From Candidatus Nanopelagicales bacterium (lineage in GTDB: Bacteria; Actinomycetota; Actinomycetes; S36-B12), in the NCBI GenBank assembly GCA_012103605.1, contig WLWL01000010.1:1-34074 (forward strand): 34,074 bases of DNA, given 5' to 3'. The notes below the pieces were generated by a model that was not told where the DNA came from, did no database searches, and saw only the letters and a program-made list of their open reading frames with translations. Positions 31,149-34,074 of the stretch are shown in pieces (positions within the stretch are counted from its first letter, which is position 1; each line of letters begins with the position of its first letter). Both the position numbers and the translations under genes were made by a program.

Positions 31149-32492
31149 ATGCCGCAAGACCGCCCCTCCGCTGCTACCCCCGTGCTGTCGGTCATAGGCA
31201 CCGGCTACCTCGGTGCCACCCACGCAGCATGCATGGCAGAACTCGGATTCACCGTCATCGGCGTGGATGTAGATCCCGACAAAGTGGCCTCCCTGAGTTC
31301 CGGAGTCGTGCCCTTCTTCGAGCCGGATCTCGATGATCTCCTGAAGCGAAACATCGACGCCGGCCGGCTACGTTTCACCACCAATTTCGCCGAGGCCGGT
31401 GAGGCAGCCGATGTCCACTTCATCTGCGTGGGCACTCCCCAGCAACCGGGTGCCTACGCAGCGGACATGTCGCAGGTGTTCGGATCGATATCGGCCCTGG
31501 CTCCCCACGTGTCGAGCACCGACGTGATCGTCGGCAAATCAACCGTCCCGGTCGGAACCGCCGATGAGATCGTCGATCAACTCAAGAACACGGCAGCGAG
31601 CGGGGTCGACGTGGTGTGGAACCCGGAATTCCTGCGTGAGGGCTTCGCTGTGCAGGACACACTGAAACCCGACCGACTGGTCGTCGGTGTGGCGAGCGAG
31701 CGAGCCGAGCAGGTCATGCGCAGTGTGTACGCACCACTGATTGCTGACGGCGTTCCCTTTCTCGTCACCGACTTCCCCACAGCAGAGCTCGTCAAGGTGG
31801 CGGCGAACTCCTTTCTGGCCACGAAGATCTCGTTCATCAACGCGATGGCCGAAGTGTGTGAGACGGCAGGCGCCGACGTCACCATGCTTGCCACCGCCAT
31901 CGGCCACGACCCACGCATCGGCAACCGCTTCCTGTCCGCCGGCCTGGGCTTCGGAGGCGGCTGCCTACCGAAAGACATTCGGGCGTTCATGGCGAGGGCT
32001 GGTGAGCTCGGAGCCGAAGAGGCCCTGACGTTCCTGCGCGAGGTGGATCAGATCAACCTGCGCCGGCGCGCACACACCGTCGACCTCGCCCGCAAGACTC
32101 TCGGAGGAGATCTGCGGGGCAAGGTCGTCACCATGCTCGGCGCGACATTCAAGCCCGATAGCGACGACGTGCGAGACTCCCCAGCCCTCGATGTTGCTGT
32201 AGCGATCTACAACGCGGGAGCGCACGTGCGCGTCCACGACCCGAAAGGGTTGCCCAACGCAGAACGCGTCTATCCGCACATGGACTACCGCAGCGACCTC
32301 GACGACGCTGCGACCGGCAGCGACCTTCTGATCCTGGGTACCGAGTGGCGCGAATACCGAGATCTGGATCCAACATCCTTGATCGAGAAAGTCCGCAATG
32401 CGGTGATCATTGACGGACGCAACGTCCTTGATCCGCACCTGTGGCGCACTGCCGGTTGGACTTACCGCGCACTCGGTCGTCCCACTGCATGA
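31149..32492 (+). CDS. UDP-glucose 6-dehydrogenase
   Basis: 447 residues, the usual length. The NAD-binding loop is VIGTGYLG (residues 15-22), followed by VIGVDVDPDKVASL. Further motifs are GKSTVPVGTADEI, WNPEFLREGFAVQDTLKPDRLVVG (substrate pocket), AELVKVAANSFLATKISFINAMAEVCE with the catalytic-site Lys and Asn, and the nucleophile Cys272 in GFGGGCLPKDIRAF. The C-terminal domain has LGATFKPDSDDVRDSPALDVA. It oxidises UDP-glucose twice to UDP-glucuronate, a precursor of teichuronic acid, capsule or pentose sugars. UDP-N-acetylmannosamine dehydrogenase relatives are the main alternative, but the GTGYLG and NPEFLREG motifs favour UDP-glucose. ATGA couples it to the CoA-binding-protein gene. Confidence 0.92.
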   Translation: MPQDRPSAATPVLSVIGTGYLGATHAACMAELGFTVIGVDVDPDKVASLSSGVVPFFEPDLDDLLKRNIDAGRLRFTTNFAEAGEAADVHFICVGTPQQPGAYAADMSQVFGSISALAPHVSSTDVIVGKSTVPVGTADEIVDQLKNTAASGVDVVWNPEFLREGFAVQDTLKPDRLVVGVASERAEQVMRSVYAPLIADGVPFLVTDFPTAELVKVAANSFLATKISFINAMAEVCETAGADVTMLATAIGHDPRIGNRFLSAGLGFGGGCLPKDIRAFMARAGELGAEEALTFLREVDQINLRRRAHTVDLARKTLGGDLRGKVVTMLGATFKPDSDDVRDSPALDVAVAIYNAGAHVRVHDPKGLPNAERVYPHMDYRSDLDDAATGSDLLILGTEWREYRDLDPTSLIEKVRNAVIIDGRNVLDPHLWRTAGWTYRALGRPTA

Positions 32493-32914
32493 CCGGGAGC
32501 CTGGCGACCGACGATCAGATTCGAGATCTGCTCACCGACAGTCGCCTGTGGTTCGTCGTGGGCCTGGGCGACAACCCTGGGCGGCCGGCCTACGGGGTGG
32601 CTCGCTTTCTGCTTGATCTCGGCAAGACCGTGGTCCCGATTCATCCGCGTGCCGAGACAGTGCACGGGAACGAGGGCTTCGCGTCGATCGCAGACGCGAG
32701 TCGTGTCCATGGCCCTCCCGACGTCGTCGATGTCTTCATTCGATCCGATCGGGCTGGTGAGTTTGCCGATGACGCCATCGATGTCGTTGCCGCAGCTGTG
32801 TGGTTCCAGTTGAATGTCATTGACGCTAACGCAGCGCAACGCGTCATAGACGCCGGAATGCTCATGGTGATGGATCGCTGCCCAGCGATCGACTATCCGC
32901 GACTGGTTACCTAG
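32489..32914 (+). CDS. CoA-binding (Rossmann) domain protein
   Basis: 141 residues, a single CoA_binding_2-type domain: [50 protein letters not shown], then [21 protein letters not shown] and [36 protein letters not shown]. These motifs match the YccU-like family, whose members bind CoA or a related nucleotide. The conserved Cys in MDRCPAIDY is present. Physiological role is unknown. ATG 32489 overlaps the UDP-glucose dehydrogenase stop (ATGA). It converges on purE with both stops in CTAG 32911-32914. Confidence 0.87.
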   Translation: MTGSLATDDQIRDLLTDSRLWFVVGLGDNPGRPAYGVARFLLDLGKTVVPIHPRAETVHGNEGFASIADASRVHGPPDVVDVFIRSDRAGEFADDAIDVVAAAVWFQLNVIDANAAQRVIDAGMLMVMDRCPAIDYPRLVT

Positions 32915-33414
32915 CGCTCGCGTCGGATCTTCTCGCCCTTTTCGCGTGCGGCCGCATTCAGCTCCCCTTGAAATTCCTCCATGCGGCCCAGCAGGGACTC
33001 ATCGGCGATCCCGAGCATCCGCACCGCCAGGAGCCCGGCGTTTCGCGCGCCACCCACGGCAACGGTGGCGACGGGAACCCCCGAAGGCATCTGGACGATC
33101 GACAACAGCGAGTCCATCCCGTCCAGTGGGGTCGCATTGACCGGCACTCCGATGACCGGCACTGGGGATACCGACGCAAGCATCCCCGGCAGATGGGCGG
33201 CTCCGCCGGCGCCGGCGATGATGACGCGCAGTCCACGAGAACGAGCCGACTTCCCGTACTCGATCATCTCCTCCGGCATGCGATGGGCGGAAACGACGTC
33301 GACCCGATGCGCGACATCGAACTCATCGAGGGCCGCCGAGGCAGCCTCCATCGTCGCCCAGTCCGAGTCACTACCCATGCAGATGCCCACACGGGCGTCG
33401 TCCGCCCTACTCAT
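32911..33414 (-). CDS. purE: N5-carboxyaminoimidazole ribonucleotide mutase (PurE)
   Basis: 167 residues, a normal class I Pur[25 protein letters not shown] carries the substrate-phosphate loop, and [14 protein letters not shown] has the catalytic His of the SAHR motif. These are followed by [68 protein letters not shown]. It converts N5-CAIR to CAIR in purine synthesis. ATG 33414 is internal to the end of purK (8-nt overlap, ATGAGTAG), so the two are coupled. An upstream extension to 33477 lies fully within purK and is not family-like. Confidence 0.96.
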   Translation of the reverse strand: MSRADDARVGICMGSDSDWATMEAASAALDEFDVAHRVDVVSAHRMPEEMIEYGKSARSRGLRVIIAGAGGAAHLPGMLASVSPVPVIGVPVNATPLDGMDSLLSIVQMPSGVPVATVAVGGARNAGLLAVRMLGIADESLLGRMEEFQGELNAAAREKGEKIRRER

Positions 33415-34074
33415 CGATAGCCCCACTGAAGTAGTCAGCGGCATGACGAGCGCGAACCAACAGGCTCTGCGGATCACTTCCGACAGCGGTCACGTGCCCG
33501 ACTTTACGGCCAGGGCGAACGTCCTTGCCGTACAGATGAACTTTCACTCCGGGATCACGGGCGAACACGTGCCGGTACGCCGAGTACAGGTCACCCACGT
33601 CGCCGCCGAGGATATTGACCATCACTGCGGCTGGTTCGCGCACGTTCGGTGAACCCAACGGCAAGTCCAGCACTGCACGGAGATGGTTCTCGAATTGACT
33701 GGTGACGGCACCCTCGATGGTCCAATGGCCGGAATTGTGCGGTCGCATGGCCAACTCGTTGACGAAGATCTCATCACCCGTGTCAAACATCTCCACGGCC
33801 AGCATGCCGGTGACGTCCAACGCCCCTGCGATCTCAAGCGCGATCCGCTGCGCGTCCACCGCCCTGTCCGGATCCAAGCCAGGAGCCGGTGCGACGACCT
33901 CGCTGCAGATTCCGCCGGTCTGGACGGTGCGCACAACGGGATAAGCGGCAGTCTGACCACTCGGGGAGCGCGCTACTTGCGCCGATAGTTCCTGCGTGAA
34001 GGGAACCGCCGCCTCCGCGAGCCACACAGCTCCCGGCGGGAGGGGCTGAGACATGACTGCGTCGAGATGGCTTG
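33407..34074 (-). CDS. purK: N5-carboxyaminoimidazole ribonucleotide synthase (PurK), N-terminus cut by window
   Basis: The open frame enters at base 34074, so only the C-terminal 221 residues or so of an expected 370-400 are present. An internal Met at 34054 is not the start. The visible part is the ATP-grasp domain: [41 protein letters not shown], then [44 protein letters not shown], which has the metal-binding Glu/Asn, and [14 protein letters not shown]. It makes N5-CAIR from AIR, ATP and bicarbonate, the substrate of PurE. The stop overlaps purE by 8 nt. Whether N-terminal catalytic residues are intact cannot be seen. Confidence 0.93.
   Translation of the reverse strand, partial: SHLDAVMSQPLPPGAVWLAEAAVPFTQELSAQVARSPSGQTAAYPVVRTVQTGGICSEVVAPAPGLDPDRAVDAQRIALEIAGALDVTGMLAVEMFDTGDEIFVNELAMRPHNSGHWTIEGAVTSQFENHLRAVLDLPLGSPNVREPAAVMVNILGGDVGDLYSAYRHVFARDPGVKVHLYGKDVRPGRKVGHVTAVGSDPQSLLVRARHAADYFSGAIDE

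Noticed and set aside
16120-32492. Recently acquired genomic island with mobile elements
   Set aside because: No integrase, transposase, tRNA, direct repeats or obvious shift in base composition was seen; genes are tightly coupled like the rest of the window.

Overview
The window is about 34 kb of G+C-rich, densely packed actinobacterial chromosome. The markers are a WhiB-family regulator, the actinobacterial F420 genes fbiA and fbiB (bifunctional ligase-nitroreductase), the actinobacteria-associated families DUF3499, DUF5719 and TIGR03089, a LytR-CpsA-Psr (LCP) ligase, and purE/purK. The order whiB2, fbiA, fbiB, manB, LCP, purE, purK resembles the Mycobacterium tuberculosis Rv3260c-Rv3276c neighbourhood, which supports a high-GC Actinomycetota genome. 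Genus cannot be told from the sequence alone. No tRNA, rRNA, CRISPR, transposase or prophage gene was seen.

Region 1 (1-5.95 kb, minus strand): whiB2-like gene, a 1166-aa glycosyltransferase (GT) 2/polytopic membrane fusion, a membrane-anchored DUF5719 protein, and a DUF3499 zinc-motif protein cut by the window edge. Region 2 (6.17-10.62 kb, plus strand): one tight operon, fbiA, two PH-domain membrane proteins, then fbiB. The F420 pathway is therefore interrupted by a YdbS/YdbT-like pair. Region 3 (10.63-16.07 kb): mannose-1-phosphate guanylyltransferase (minus), TIGR03089 protein (plus), a secreted SpoIID/LytB-domain protein (minus), and an LCP cell-wall ligase (plus).

Region 4 (16.1-32.5 kb) looks like a teichoic-acid-like cell-surface glycopolymer locus. 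A minus-strand block carries an ABC-2 permease, its ATPase subunit (with every catalytic motif degenerate), a sulfotransferase-like protein, two CDP-alcohol phosphotransferase-family proteins and a GT2. A plus-strand pair encodes a TagF-like CDP-glycerol glycerophosphotransferase and a LicC-like cytidylyltransferase. A second minus-strand operon encodes five glycosyltransferases, and a plus-strand UDP-glucose 6-dehydrogenase would supply UDP-glucuronate. The inferred workflow is: activate a polyol/choline-type phosphate with CTP, add phospho-alcohols and sugars, possibly sulfate the chain, export it through the ABC-2 transporter, and anchor it to peptidoglycan through the LCP enzyme. Region 5 (32.5-34.07 kb): a CoA-binding protein, purE, and purK truncated at the window edge.

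Two architectural habits run through the window. Within operons, stop and start codons overlap repeatedly as ATGA or GTGA. Many genes without a Shine-Dalgarno have a TAnnnT hexamer 6-7 nt before the start codon, as expected for leaderless actinobacterial transcripts. Three of the five convergent gene pairs end inside one shared CTAG.
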